Below, piece after piece: positions 44,961-54,292 of a stretch of DNA of 64,000 nt. The notes beneath the pieces were generated by a model that was not told where the DNA came from, did not search any database, and saw only the letters and a list, made by a program, of their open reading frames with translations. Numbering within the stretch: position 1 is the first letter of the stretch; each line of letters starts with the position of its first letter. Where the stretch lies: NCBI GenBank assembly GCA_937941455.1, contig CALDHM010000002.1, forward strand, positions 124,001 through 188,000. Reading direction: 5' to 3'. The DNA is from an uncultured Pirellulaceae bacterium. Its GTDB lineage: Bacteria > Planctomycetota > Planctomycetia > Pirellulales > Pirellulaceae. The position numbers and the translations under genes were made by a program.

Positions 44961-46409
44961 ATGATGTACTCGATCTCACGCCGACGATTTCTGGCAAGCT
45001 GCGGGGCGACCGCTGTGGCCGCAGCCTATCGCCCCAAGGCACAAATTATGGGTGCCAACGAACAACTGCGTGTCGGCGTGATCGGTTTCGGCGGTCGAGG
45101 GCAGGCGTTGATCAACGGTGTCCGCGCATCGAAGTCGGCGCGGCTGGTGGCCTTGTGCGATGTCGACACCAAGGTGTTGCATGGATTCGAACCGGGTCAG
45201 ACCGAATGGTTTCGGACACAAGATTTTCGCAACATCCTCGATCGCGACGATATCGATGCGATTCTTTCGGCGACACCCAATCATTGGCACGCCTTGCTCA
45301 CCGTGTTGAGTTGCCAAGCCGGTAAGCATGTCTATATAGAGAAACCCATTTCTCACAACATGTGGGAAAGTCGCCAGATCGTGGCCGCCTCGCGCCGGTA
45401 TGATCGCATTGTCCAAGCCGGGTTCCAAAATCGCTCAGATACGGCGCTGATCCCCTTTTTTGAAGCCCTCCATCGCGGCGACTTCGGCGCCGTGCAGCAC
45501 GTGCGGGGAACGTGCTATCGCGATCGCGATTCGATTGGCCGGATAGACCAGCCACTGCAAATTCCTCCCACGATCGATTACAACCTGTGGCTCGGCCCCG
45601 CCGCGGATCAACCGCTCTATCGACCAAAGCTCCACTACGATTGGCACTGGGATTTCAACACCGGAAATGGCGATGTGGGGAATCAAGGGCCGCATGAATG
45701 GGACCTGATGAATTGGGCCTTGGGCGATACGCCCGAGTTGCCGACGAAGATTACCGCGGTGGGCAATCGGTTCTCATGGAATGATGCGGGGAATACGCCG
45801 AACGTGCTCGCGTGCTGGGGTGAAATGAACGGGGTCCCCGTCGCGTTCGAGGTGGTGAACCTGAAAAAATCAGCGACGCCGCCACAGGGTGTCGGCGTCG
45901 GGGTGATCATCACTACCGACCAAGGAGTTTTCACCGGTGGACGTGGCGGGGGGAAATTCACGTTCCATGATGGCGAGGTTCGGGAGTTTCGGCAGTCGCC
46001 GACGCAAAAGGGGGATGCGACCGTCGACCATATTCAGAACTTTATTCACGCGATTGCCAACCACCAAAGGTCCCTACAGCGATCGGAGGCGGCCGTCGCT
46101 GCCAAGTCCTCGGCGATGGCTCACATGGCGAATATCTCGTATTGTTTGGGAAGCCCTCAAAGCGCGGCCTTCGCGGCAGCGGCAGGTGCTGACGCGGAAC
46201 ACATTCGGGAAATGCTGTCTCGATTGTTGCCAGTTCCCGAGCGGTATGCCGAGAGCCAGAAGCGGAACCTGTCCCCCGATACCTGGATCGTCGGATCAGA
46301 ATTGACCTTTGACAACAGGACTGGCCAATTCAGCGGCAACCGTGCTGACGAAGCGAATCAGAAAATGACCCGCGAATATCGCGAAGCCTTTCATTTTCCC
46401 GCAATTTAA
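44961..46409 (+). CDS. Tat-exported Gfo/Idh/MocA family oxidoreductase
   Basis: 482 residues with GGAGA before the ATG. The N-terminus has a twin-arginine signal (SRRRFLASCGATAVAAAY). The Rossmann fold starts LRVGVIGFGGRGQALINGV; HVYIEKPISHNMWESRQI (about 128-145) is the family EKP motif. The C-terminal substrate domain contains YDWHWDFNTGNGDVGNQGPHEWDLMNW. Planctomycetes encode many such exported dehydrogenase-like proteins, thought to act on sugars in the periplasm with prebound NAD(P); the substrate is unknown. Confidence 0.92.
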   Translation: MMYSISRRRFLASCGATAVAAAYRPKAQIMGANEQLRVGVIGFGGRGQALINGVRASKSARLVALCDVDTKVLHGFEPGQTEWFRTQDFRNILDRDDIDAILSATPNHWHALLTVLSCQAGKHVYIEKPISHNMWESRQIVAASRRYDRIVQAGFQNRSDTALIPFFEALHRGDFGAVQHVRGTCYRDRDSIGRIDQPLQIPPTIDYNLWLGPAADQPLYRPKLHYDWHWDFNTGNGDVGNQGPHEWDLMNWALGDTPELPTKITAVGNRFSWNDAGNTPNVLACWGEMNGVPVAFEVVNLKKSATPPQGVGVGVIITTDQGVFTGGRGGGKFTFHDGEVREFRQSPTQKGDATVDHIQNFIHAIANHQRSLQRSEAAVAAKSSAMAHMANISYCLGSPQSAAFAAAAGADAEHIREMLSRLLPVPERYAESQKRNLSPDTWIVGSELTFDNRTGQFSGNRADEANQKMTREYREAFHFPAI

Positions 46410-46500
46410 CAGGCGATCGGGGTGGGATCGGTGAATTGAGCGCTCCGCCAGCGGATTGTGTAGAATTATGAAATCAACAAGTCGAACTCGGAGCAATCCT

Positions 46501-47220
46501 ATGCTGCAGAAAACTTGGATCATCGCCATCGGATTGGCAATCGTCGTGGCCTTTGCTTGGCTCAGCATGGCCAACTCCGGATATTCGATTCAGGATCCGA
46601 TCGATAGCAAGGCGAACGCCCGGAAAAAATCAACAAAGACTCAAGCGGATACCACCCAACAAGAGGGAGAAGTCACCATGGAAACGGCGACCTTCGGCAA
46701 CGGTTGTTTCTGGTGCACCGAAGCCGTGTTTCTGCGATTGAAAGGAGTGGCTTCGGTTCGCTCCGGCTACAGCGGCGGGCAGGCTCCCAACCCGACCTAT
46801 GATCAGGTTTGCACGGGGACAACGGGGCATGCCGAAGTCATTCAAATTCAATTCAATCCGAACGAAATCAGCTACGACCAATTACTCGAAGTGTTTTTCT
46901 CGACTCATGATCCGACGACGCTGAATCGACAAGGGCCCGATATCGGTCCGCAGTACCGGTCGGTGATTTTCTATCACAACGAACAACAAAAGGAACGGGC
47001 TGAGTTGGCCAAAAGCGAATTGGACAAAAGCAAGGTCTTCAAGCAACCAATCGTGACTGAAATCACGGCGTTCACAGAGTTCTATCCCGCCGAGGATTAC
47101 CACCAGAACTTCTTTGCCCGCAATCCCGGCAACCAGTACTGCATGGTGCAAGCGGTCCCTAAAATTCGCAAGATCAAAAAGGTCTTTGCGGATCTCTTGA
47201 AGGAAGAGTACAAACGTTGA
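46501..47220 (+). CDS. msrA: membrane-anchored peptide methionine sulfoxide reductase MsrA
   Basis: 239 residues from the ATG at 46501 with CGGAG upstream (an ATG at 46456 would add 15 residues). A membrane anchor (IIAIGLAIVVAFAWLSMA) precedes the MsrA domain from about residue 60: TFGNGCFWCTEAVF holds the catalytic Cys; SGYSGGQAPNPTYDQVCTG, GHAEVIQIQFNP and DIGPQYRSVIFY are family blocks. It repairs S-methionine sulfoxide, here outside the cytoplasm. There is no fused MsrB. Its stop overlaps the next gene's TTG start. Confidence 0.93.
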   Translation: MLQKTWIIAIGLAIVVAFAWLSMANSGYSIQDPIDSKANARKKSTKTQADTTQQEGEVTMETATFGNGCFWCTEAVFLRLKGVASVRSGYSGGQAPNPTYDQVCTGTTGHAEVIQIQFNPNEISYDQLLEVFFSTHDPTTLNRQGPDIGPQYRSVIFYHNEQQKERAELAKSELDKSKVFKQPIVTEITAFTEFYPAEDYHQNFFARNPGNQYCMVQAVPKIRKIKKVFADLLKEEYKR

Positions 47221-47840
47221 TCGAAAAGAGTTGCAACGCACCGATGACCGAAAACGACCGTTTCCACTTCGTTACGATCCTGAGCGTCGCCGTCTTGAGT
47301 TTCGGAGGTTGTGGCCGCACCGTCGTGACCGCTCCCGCGAAATCGTCCGGGCCGCCACGGTTGACCGAATTGACACCGGCACAACAGATGCAAAAGGAGC
47401 GAGCCGATGCAGCTCGCGGAGAGTTGTTCAGCAAGTTGATGGAGAAACTCCAGGTCAGCTTGGTTGAAGCCGGTCCGGCGGGAGCGATTGACGTATGTCA
47501 ACAGGCGGCGCCGCAAATGGCCCAAGAAGTCTCACGAGACGGCTTGCGAATTGGGCGTACCTCCTTCCAACTTCGGAACCCGAAAAATCAGCCCCCCGAA
47601 TGGGCTTCGGAGTTCGTCCGGCTGAAGACGCGTGAACCGGTCTTCGTGGGCCTACCCGGCGAGAAATTCGGAGCGCTGTTCCCGATCAAGCTCCTCGATC
47701 AATGCACGATGTGCCACGGGCAACCCGCCCAGATCGGGGATGAAGTACACGCTGCCATCCGCAAACGCTACCCCGAAGACGTGGCCACAGGGTTTGCACC
47801 GGGAGATTTACGCGGCTATTTTTGGGTGGAAGTCGACTGA
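47217..47840 (+). CDS. DUF3365 (Tll0287-like) haem-binding protein
   Basis: 207 residues if started at the TTG at 47217, which has AAGGAAG about 10 nt upstream inside msrA and overlaps the msrA stop as TTGA; an ATG at 47244 lacks a ribosome-binding site. The N-terminus is an export signal with a possible lipobox (VAVLSFGGC). The body shows AIDVCQQAAPQMAQEVSRDG, LRIGRTSFQLRNPKN and DQCTMCHGQPAQIG, the CxxCH haem c site of the DUF3365 family. Coupling to an exported MsrA suggests a redox-stress or sensing role (inference). Confidence 0.82.
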   Translation: MIEKSCNAPMTENDRFHFVTILSVAVLSFGGCGRTVVTAPAKSSGPPRLTELTPAQQMQKERADAARGELFSKLMEKLQVSLVEAGPAGAIDVCQQAAPQMAQEVSRDGLRIGRTSFQLRNPKNQPPEWASEFVRLKTREPVFVGLPGEKFGALFPIKLLDQCTMCHGQPAQIGDEVHAAIRKRYPEDVATGFAPGDLRGYFWVEVD

Positions 47841-47867
47841 CGGCTTTCTGGTCCCCGAACGGGGCAG

Positions 47868-49136
47868 TCACCGTTTGGCTTGGAGCTTTTTGAGCAAGTC
47901 GCCGCGAAACAATTCGAGCGGGAAATCGTAGTAGGTCTTCAGCTTGTTGATCCGGTTGGCGATTGCCATAGCCTCGCCCGTAACCCGAGCCGGCGCGGCC
48001 ATCAATTTTTGGATTCTCAGGGAATTTCTTTCCATCTGCCGAGCAAGATTTTGGCTTTCGCCATTGAGCGATTGCAACTCGGCCTGGTGCTGTTGGTTCA
48101 ACTGGAACAGATCGCGGTTGAGTTGAGCCACTTGCGCTGTGAGGCTCCACATCTGATTCTGCAGACCCGCGATGGTGGTATCGATCTGCAGAGTCTCCAT
48201 CGCCAGTTGGTTGCGAAACACTTGATCCCAATACGTCGGCGGGCGATCGGGATTGCTGAAGCGTCGATCCCAAAGATCGATCTGAATAACTAGGCTCTGC
48301 CACTGGGTCTGCAGCGGAAAGATTTGGTTCTGCACGATCCGGACTTGCGATTCCAGGGGTTGGATCTGATCGCGCAAGGCTGCGGATCGCTGCTGATAGG
48401 CGTTCGTGGAGGCCTGAATTCGGGCAGGGATCTGATCGCGAGCCTGTTTGAGATTTTGGTTGTTGGCCTGGATTGCTGCGATTTCAGCAGCAGCTTTTTT
48501 TTGAGCTTCGGCCAGAAAATCGTGGCGGGCCTGGTCCTGATTGGCTTGAAGCTGATTGAATTGGTCGATGATCTCCTGCCGCGCGTCGGCAAGGAGTTTG
48601 TTCTCCTCTGGCGTCAGCCCTTGTTGCAATGCGGCTTCGGTCTGGAGCAACGTTTCGCGATTGACTTGGCGATTGCCGGGCCCCTCAATGAATCCTAGCA
48701 ATCGCCCCGAGTGTCTGAGATAGAACTGCCGCTGGGGGTCGGCGGGATCGAGACCGTCCATCGCGCGGCGCAGTCGCTGCAGGTCGACCAAGGCTTCGTT
48801 GTTCAGTTCGAGCAAGGTCTCAAGCCAACACAGCACCGCGAGTGCTTCCAGACTGTTGGGGGCCAGTTGGGCAACCTCGCGGGCGGCTGACAAGGCCTCG
48901 CGATACCGAAAATGATTCATCCGCTGCAAGATGAAGGCCATCCGCATCTCGACGGACGGAACAGTAGCTTGTTCGTAGGCTGCGGCGGCGAGCTCGTTAT
49001 TGTCCCCTTCACGGTGCCAATATTCGGAGAGGACTTGCTCGGCCAACTGGCGATCCTGTGGCTCGCCGGTTGCCACTGCCAGAGGGGACCAAACGATCAA
49101 AGCCACAGCCCAAATTCGACAACAACTTACGAGCAT
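47868..49136 (-). CDS. secreted TPR and coiled-coil protein
   Basis: 422 residues from the ATG at 49136, preceded by GGGAGGT. Signal peptide CCRIWAVALIVWSPLAVA. Residues about 30-150 look like TPR helices (LAEQVLSEYWHREGDNNELA, ALSAAREVAQLAPNSLEALA), and 170-400 is a Gln- and Asn-rich coiled coil (RQEIIDQFNQLQANQDQARH, VAQLNRDLFQLNQQHQAEL). I recognise no family with a known function. Convergent with the DUF3365 gene, with only 27 nt between stops. Confidence 0.75.
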   Translation of the reverse strand: MLVSCCRIWAVALIVWSPLAVATGEPQDRQLAEQVLSEYWHREGDNNELAAAAYEQATVPSVEMRMAFILQRMNHFRYREALSAAREVAQLAPNSLEALAVLCWLETLLELNNEALVDLQRLRRAMDGLDPADPQRQFYLRHSGRLLGFIEGPGNRQVNRETLLQTEAALQQGLTPEENKLLADARQEIIDQFNQLQANQDQARHDFLAEAQKKAAAEIAAIQANNQNLKQARDQIPARIQASTNAYQQRSAALRDQIQPLESQVRIVQNQIFPLQTQWQSLVIQIDLWDRRFSNPDRPPTYWDQVFRNQLAMETLQIDTTIAGLQNQMWSLTAQVAQLNRDLFQLNQQHQAELQSLNGESQNLARQMERNSLRIQKLMAAPARVTGEAMAIANRINKLKTYYDFPLELFRGDLLKKLQAKR

Positions 49137-49654
49137 ACTTACCTCCCGACAATGCCGCCAAACGGTGCCCCCGCGCCGACCAGCCAACACTTCGTCTTTC
49201 GCTGCTATCAGTCATCGCTATCTTAGGAGAGAAGCCTGTACAAAACAAGTTTTCCCGCAGTTTTTCGCGGAGGCGGCAGGATCGCCAATGGTTGACCCGT
49301 GCCGAGTGTAGCGCGATTGAGCAAACCGTTTTCCGGCCCCGGGACCGCAAGCAAGAATTTCCCATTGACGGAAATAGGCCATTCGCTGACATTATCCCCA
49401 AGTCAGCCGCCGCAGCTCATGTTTTGAATCGGACTGGGGGCGATGGATCGGCCGCAACGGCAAAGATTCGAGCTTGAAACAACCATGTCACAGTGAAGCG
49501 GAGCTGACGTTAGTTCGAACAGATCGTACATCGCAGCCGGAACTGCGACACGCTGGCAGCCAGGACGTCGAGCCCCGCCGCAAGCTCGATACCGATTCGA
49601 ACTGTGTTTCCCGCGGGCGAGAGGTTGACTTGGGATTTGACAAGGAGGTCGTCC
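49137..49654. other. divergent intergenic region
   Basis: 518 nt between divergent envelope genes. The overlapping ORFs on both strands show no conserved features. I see no repeat or clear promoter. Confidence 0.4.
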
Positions 49655-51418
49655 ATGACCCGTAATGTAAAGGTGCCGCTGTTCTATTTCATTCTCGTGT
49701 TTTCGATCTTCAGCGGGACAGGCGAGGCGATTCAGGAGGTATTTCCCCCAACGGGAAGTCAACCAGGGCAAGCGGTTGGGAGCGGCGTTCCCCAGTTGCC
49801 GCCCTCCAGAAGCTTTCAGGTCAACGACTTGCGGAGCTCTCGCCAACGTTTCCATGAGCCACCAGAACAGACGGCAACCGATGGGGCCTCAACTTCGCTC
49901 GGTCAATGGCAAAGTCAGCCAGCCCAAAGGCCATCGGAGTTCTCATCGTCTCGCAAATTTCAAGGACCGCAATTCCAAACGCCTGCTCAACCCGACAGGA
50001 CCGAACTCGAATCGGTGATTTCCGATCGGCAACTGTTGCCCAGCTCCCGGGGGCTCGAACCCCTGGACACCGATACGAACCGGCCCTCAGCGGCCTCCGT
50101 AAGGTTTTCCGGCGTGGCCGAAAGTGATACGGCGACAGCGGTCGTCGATCCGCAAGTAGTAGCCGCTCATTTCGAAATGCCTGACCCGATGAATTCGATG
50201 AATCCCGGCACTCTGGGTGCCGTGTCAGGTGGAGAGCCGAATGCCTTACTCGAGCGCTATCGACTCACTCAATTCCGTGAGCCGTTGCCAGGGGTTCCGC
50301 TGACGATCGAAGCGGCATTGGCCCAGACGCCGCCGCAAATCCGCACGGAAATGGTTCGACAATACTGGAACACTTTTGCCGCTTGGTGCCGCCACATGCA
50401 GGCCATCGAGCAGCGGACCGCCACTACCCGCCTTAGTTCCATGGGGGGGGGCGATGGGGCTCTCGTACAAGGAGCCATGGCGTTAGTCGAAACTGCCGTG
50501 CAGCGAACTGAGGACGAGTTGATGGAACAGCAGCGAGTCTTGCAATCATTCTTACCCAATTCTCGCGCTGACACCCTGCTGGCTTTGCCAGCCGACTTGC
50601 CGATCGTCACTGTCTACGATACTCAGTATGACACCTACGCAGCGATGAATCGCCTCCCCTACGAGCATCGGACCATCAACCAGCGGCTGCCTAAATTGCT
50701 CGCGCGGATCGAATTGGCCGCCAAGGCTTGTCAGCTCAACGATCAAGCCGTTCAACAAACCTCCGGCGGCAATACGGCAGCCGCATTGCTGGCCATTCAA
50801 CAGGCGGCCGCCGCGCAGCGACAATTCATCGACAGTGTGGTGGCATACAATCAGATCATTGGCGACTATTCGTTGAAAGTCGCGCCCTGGAATACGCCGA
50901 CCAATCGCTTGGCTGGCATGTTGGTGATCCCGGCAGCACCGATCAATACGCCCGCAGCCGCAGTAGCCGGTCGCCCGATCGCGCCCCTGCGCGAGGCGAC
51001 CCTGCCGAACGATCCCCGAGCGAACGATCTCCGCCAACCCCGCGCAGGGACTGGTGGTTTCAACGCGAGCTTCCAGCAGCCCGTAACGGCGCCGATCAAT
51101 GCAGCAACGCCCCCCGCGAATTCGCCTCCCCTTGTTCGCAACTTCGAAAATCCTGCGGCTGCCCCGACAGGATCGACAGGCATGCAGCCTGCGTTGCCAG
51201 AACAGCAAAACCCGACCGACGCGTTTCGACGGTCAGGATCGGCCCCATCGGCAAACGACGGCGCATTTCAACCGCCGACCCAGATCAACCCTCAGCCCAA
51301 TTCGCCTCAACCCAGCTCGACGCCACCTCAAGGTTTGCCTTCATCGCGATTTCCAGACGGAAACTTCAGTAGCCCCAATCCGGCGAACAACCCCAGCAGC
51401 GGGGGTGCGGAACAATAG
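49655..51418 (+). CDS. secreted protein of unknown function with disordered ends
   Basis: 587 residues from the ATG at 49655, which has a perfect AAGGAGGT 6 nt upstream. Signal peptide VKVPLFYFILVFSIFSGTGE. A Gln/Ser/Pro-rich stretch runs to about 190. A helical core (about 205-440) includes LLERYRLTQFREPLPGVPLT, RQYWNTFAAWCRHMQAIEQR and KLLARIELAAKACQLNDQAV, which resembles the helical hairpin arrangement of TolC-type proteins but lacks their repeats. The last 120 residues are Pro/Asn/Gln-rich. A 9-nt G tract (50443-50451) encodes Gly-Gly-Gly. Function unknown. Confidence 0.7.
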   Translation: MTRNVKVPLFYFILVFSIFSGTGEAIQEVFPPTGSQPGQAVGSGVPQLPPSRSFQVNDLRSSRQRFHEPPEQTATDGASTSLGQWQSQPAQRPSEFSSSRKFQGPQFQTPAQPDRTELESVISDRQLLPSSRGLEPLDTDTNRPSAASVRFSGVAESDTATAVVDPQVVAAHFEMPDPMNSMNPGTLGAVSGGEPNALLERYRLTQFREPLPGVPLTIEAALAQTPPQIRTEMVRQYWNTFAAWCRHMQAIEQRTATTRLSSMGGGDGALVQGAMALVETAVQRTEDELMEQQRVLQSFLPNSRADTLLALPADLPIVTVYDTQYDTYAAMNRLPYEHRTINQRLPKLLARIELAAKACQLNDQAVQQTSGGNTAAALLAIQQAAAAQRQFIDSVVAYNQIIGDYSLKVAPWNTPTNRLAGMLVIPAAPINTPAAAVAGRPIAPLREATLPNDPRANDLRQPRAGTGGFNASFQQPVTAPINAATPPANSPPLVRNFENPAAAPTGSTGMQPALPEQQNPTDAFRRSGSAPSANDGAFQPPTQINPQPNSPQPSSTPPQGLPSSRFPDGNFSSPNPANNPSSGGAEQ

Positions 51419-51655
51419 CGGTTAGCTGGGGCCTCATGAAAGGTCCCCCGCAAAGGCTTTGGCCGCCGGTCTTTGTGAAAATCGAACGCTTAGTAAGTCA
51501 GGGGCGATAAAGGTTGGCGACAAAGCCAGCGGAGTGCGAAAACCGAAAAGGTCACGCGGCCATGCAGACGCTAGCACCCTGGCGGTATCTCGATCGCCGA
51601 TCGCAGCGTTTTTCACAGCCTCCGCGCAGTCATCGATATTTAGTTAGCGTCTAAC

Positions 51656-51695
51656 CCAAAACCGTCAGCGACCGTAACCCGAAGTGTAAGCGCAG
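51656..51695 (+). repeat. dispersed repeat family B, copy
   Basis: CCAAAACCGTCAGCGACCG then TAACCCGAAGTGTAAGCG. It is the closest partner of the copy at 6801, sharing CCAAACCG..G.C..C...TAACCCGAAG. Confidence 0.65.
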
Positions 51696-51833
51696 ACTAA
51701 TTTCGGGATCGGTTCTTAAGGTTTACCTAATCGGTACAACTGGAACGGCCCTCCGAATTATCGATACGATCGACACGATCGTTTCAACACGAATCACTCT
51801 CGGCCCCGATGAATGACACAAGCGGCCGTTTGC

Positions 51834-51930
51834 CAGGCTCTGTGCCAAGACCTGTCAACCGCAGGGCTCTAGTCCGCGGTTCTCCTGAGAACCGGACGCT
51901 AACATGTTCCAGCGGATAGTTTAGGGACAA
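51834..51930. repeat. dispersed repeat family A, copy 3
   Basis: AGGCTCTGTGCCAA, CCGCAGGGCTC, CCGCGGTTCTCCTGAGAACC, GGACGCTAACATGTTCC and TTTAGGGACAAA in the same order as at 31411. TTCTCCTGAGAA inside forms a short hairpin. Confidence 0.75.
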
Positions 51931-52035
51931 ACCCTAGGCCGTTCGCTGGGCTCAGCGTACGCGAATTCATGGAATTAGGCCTGACTCGGAATTGCCAAGT
52001 TGATTTTGGCCAGTAGAGTGATCTTGATTTTGAAA

Positions 52036-53391
52036 ATGGCGATTCGAGCACTATTTTATCGACGATGGCGGCCTTCGCTGGTCGTATGTTGTGCATGCTT
52101 CGTCGTCGCATGGAGCGTCTTCAAGACGGGGACTTGCCAAGCGTGTCAGGTACAGTCGCCCCTCTCGGCAGCGGGAATAGCTCCCCCGGCCCCAGACAGC
52201 TCGAATCAAGTCACTTCCTCAGCCGTCGAGCAGATCTTGGCCGTAGCCCTTGCCCAGCACCCCGAAATGACGCGGGGCCAAGCCGGGATCGATCAAGCTG
52301 ACGGGCTCCGATTCCAAGCGACGCGACGCCCCAATCCAGGCTTCGGTTATGTCGCCAGCGAAGTTGGGAATGAGGGGCGGGCCGGCCAACAAGGATTGTA
52401 CTTGTCGCAAGAATGGGTGACGGCTGGTAAGCTCGATCTCGCTGGTCGGGCCGGTCTGCACCGCACCCAAGCGGCGGTCGAACGGCTGGAGTTGGCTAAG
52501 CTGCGACTGAGCAGCAAGGTGCAATCGCAGTATTGGACTCTCGTGGCGGCGCGCCAGCGAGTAGAGTTGCTGAATCAATTGCAAAAGGTTTTGTCGGAAA
52601 CCGTTCAAAACAACCGCGATCTATTCCAAGCCGGCGAGCGCGGCAAAGGGGACTTGTTACAGGCCCAACTGGAACTCAGCCAACTCGCCGTTCTCTTGCG
52701 ACAAGCCGAGGTCCAACTGCGAGCGAAGACCGACGCACTGGCCACCACGTTAGGCATGCCGGCCGATTGGGTCGAGCAGTTGCCGACCGATCCCTGGCCC
52801 ACCCATGACTTGCTGCCCAGTTGGATCGAGCGAGCGGACACCTCCGACTATTGGTCGACAAGTCCAGAAATCGCCGAAGCAGCCGCCTTGATTCAAGCCG
52901 CCCGTTGCGATTTGCAATTGGCCCAAGCGCAGATCGTCTCTAACATCGACAGCTGGGCGTCCGTGCAACACGATGCGGCGACCAACGACGTCATCGTCGG
53001 CGTTCAGGTCGGCGCATTCGTCCCGATTCGCGACCGTAAGACCGGACTCATCAAGGCGGCCCGCGCGGAATTGGCCGATAGCGAGGCGGCCCTGTCGAGC
53101 CGCTGCCGGGATGTCCACAATCGGTGGATACAAGCGGTCGGGGACTGCCGGGCCGCCTATGAAATGTGCCGGTCGATCAACGAGGAACTGCTGAAGCTCG
53201 TCAAGGAGCGTTTCGAATTAGCGCGGCAGGCTCATCAACAAGGCGAAATCGATTACCTTGAATTATTGACCGCGCAGCGCTCCTATTTGACGGTGCGGCA
53301 AGCGGCTATCGATGCCTACGAACAAGCGACCCTGGCCTTAGTCCGGCTCGAAACGTTAGCCGTTGAAGATTCAAGCTCGGCAAGTCGTTGA
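52036..53391 (+). CDS. TolC family outer membrane efflux protein (CzcC-like)
   Basis: 451 residues from the ATG at 52036 (an ATG at 52000 adds 12). Export signal RPSLVVCCACFVVAWSV. Two OEP repeats: EQILAVALAQHPEMTRGQAG to LATTLGMP (about 65-245) and SPEIAEAAALIQAARCDLQL to the end, with GAFVPIRDRKTGLIKAARAE at the second barrel strand and QGEIDYLELLTAQRSYL near the C-terminus, both typical of CzcC-like channels. It would form the outer-membrane duct of an RND or ABC export system; no inner pump is next to it. Confidence 0.88.
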   Translation: MAIRALFYRRWRPSLVVCCACFVVAWSVFKTGTCQACQVQSPLSAAGIAPPAPDSSNQVTSSAVEQILAVALAQHPEMTRGQAGIDQADGLRFQATRRPNPGFGYVASEVGNEGRAGQQGLYLSQEWVTAGKLDLAGRAGLHRTQAAVERLELAKLRLSSKVQSQYWTLVAARQRVELLNQLQKVLSETVQNNRDLFQAGERGKGDLLQAQLELSQLAVLLRQAEVQLRAKTDALATTLGMPADWVEQLPTDPWPTHDLLPSWIERADTSDYWSTSPEIAEAAALIQAARCDLQLAQAQIVSNIDSWASVQHDAATNDVIVGVQVGAFVPIRDRKTGLIKAARAELADSEAALSSRCRDVHNRWIQAVGDCRAAYEMCRSINEELLKLVKERFELARQAHQQGEIDYLELLTAQRSYLTVRQAAIDAYEQATLALVRLETLAVEDSSSASR

Positions 53392-54292
53392 TTGCCAAGG
53401 CCGCACTTTTGCGACTTGCCCCCTGCCCTTCCCGCGGCGGAGGTTGTGTGGTTATTTCAAGCGTTGGACAAAAACAGCGAACGCGCCAGCCAGCGAACAA
53501 ATCAGCCATCTGACCGGGGCGATGGGCAAGGAAAGGCAAAAATGTGCCACCCATTTTTGCGATTTTTTGCGGAAAAAGGCCAAAATGGGCCAAAATGTGC
53601 CACCCATTTTTTGCGGAAAGGTGCGTGTCAGGACTTGGCTTTCCAGGACTTGGCTATCCCCGCAGGGGGGAAAAAAACGCAGGGGAAAAAAGTGCCATCC
53701 ATGTGTTCGGGAAAAAGTGCCATCCACGTGTTGGGAAAAGGCGAGTGCCAGGGCTTGGCGAGTTCGGTGGGGCCAGAAGGTTTTGCGTCACGGGCTCTCG
53801 ATGCCCGATCGTCTTGGCTGACGACGGTACCAAAAGTCCTGCTCCCGTGCCGCTTTTGCTGCCAGTCATTCTGACGAGGGGGACGCTCTGGCCGCGAGGA
53901 TCAGAGTCTAGGGACGAGCTTATTCCCAGGACCGACGCGCCCCGTCGGGGAGAGCTTTTCCACCTGATTTGACTCGTACGAATCCCGAAATCTATATTTG
54001 CGGATGCGATTCGCCATGCAGGCTGCATCAGGAGTAGCTATTCTGGCGTTGGCACTCTCCCCGTCGCAAATTCGCCGAATGGGACGCCGCGCGATGACCA
54101 CGTTCACCCCACGGAAATCGCGATGGTTCGTGGATAAACGAGGAAACGCCACAACCGTGACCGGTTACCATTGGCGAAAAAGTAGTTCGTCGGACAACGA
54201 CAGACAAGCCGTCTGAAGGTATCTTGTTGAGAGAGGATCATCATCGGCCTTCGAAAGCATTTTGTCGGATTCGCGGCGTAGAGGTTTAAAAC
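53392..54292. other. repeat-rich intergenic region
   Basis: 901 nt before recO. Plus-strand frames are open over long stretches because of low stop density, but the translations are repetitive and lack ribosome-binding sites. The first part is dominated by the GTGCCAYCCA repeats; the second part shows nothing firm (a 72-codon ORF at 53998 starting with a hydrophobic stretch is doubtful). Confidence 0.45.
53536..53765. repeat. cluster of GTGCCAYCCA-type short repeats
   Basis: Four GTGCCA(C/T)CCA units at 53544, 53597, 53692 and 53717, each preceded by A-rich GGAAAAA or CAAAAAT and followed by TTTTTGCGG or GTGTT-CGGG. The first two units repeat over about 30 nt. A 15-bp tandem pair (AGGACTTGGCTTTCC, 53630-53659) lies between with one mismatch. 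A fifth, diverged GAGTGCCAGGGCTTGGCG follows. Confidence 0.75.

Larger units (their letters stand above)
51419..52035. other. intergenic region with two repeat families
   Basis: 617 nt. It holds repeat B (51656-51695) and repeat A (51834-51930) and a weak stem (GGGGCCT/AGGTCCCC) just after the upstream stop. No gene seen. Confidence 0.5.

Noticed and set aside
53363-53972. overlapping plus-strand ORFs in the repeat cluster
   Set aside because: Three frames are open because the repeats lack stops; no ribosome-binding site and repetitive translations.
53998-54216. 72-codon ORF with a hydrophobic N-terminus
   Set aside because: No ribosome-binding site, no recognisable family, and a basic Ser-rich tail typical of random GC-rich ORFs.
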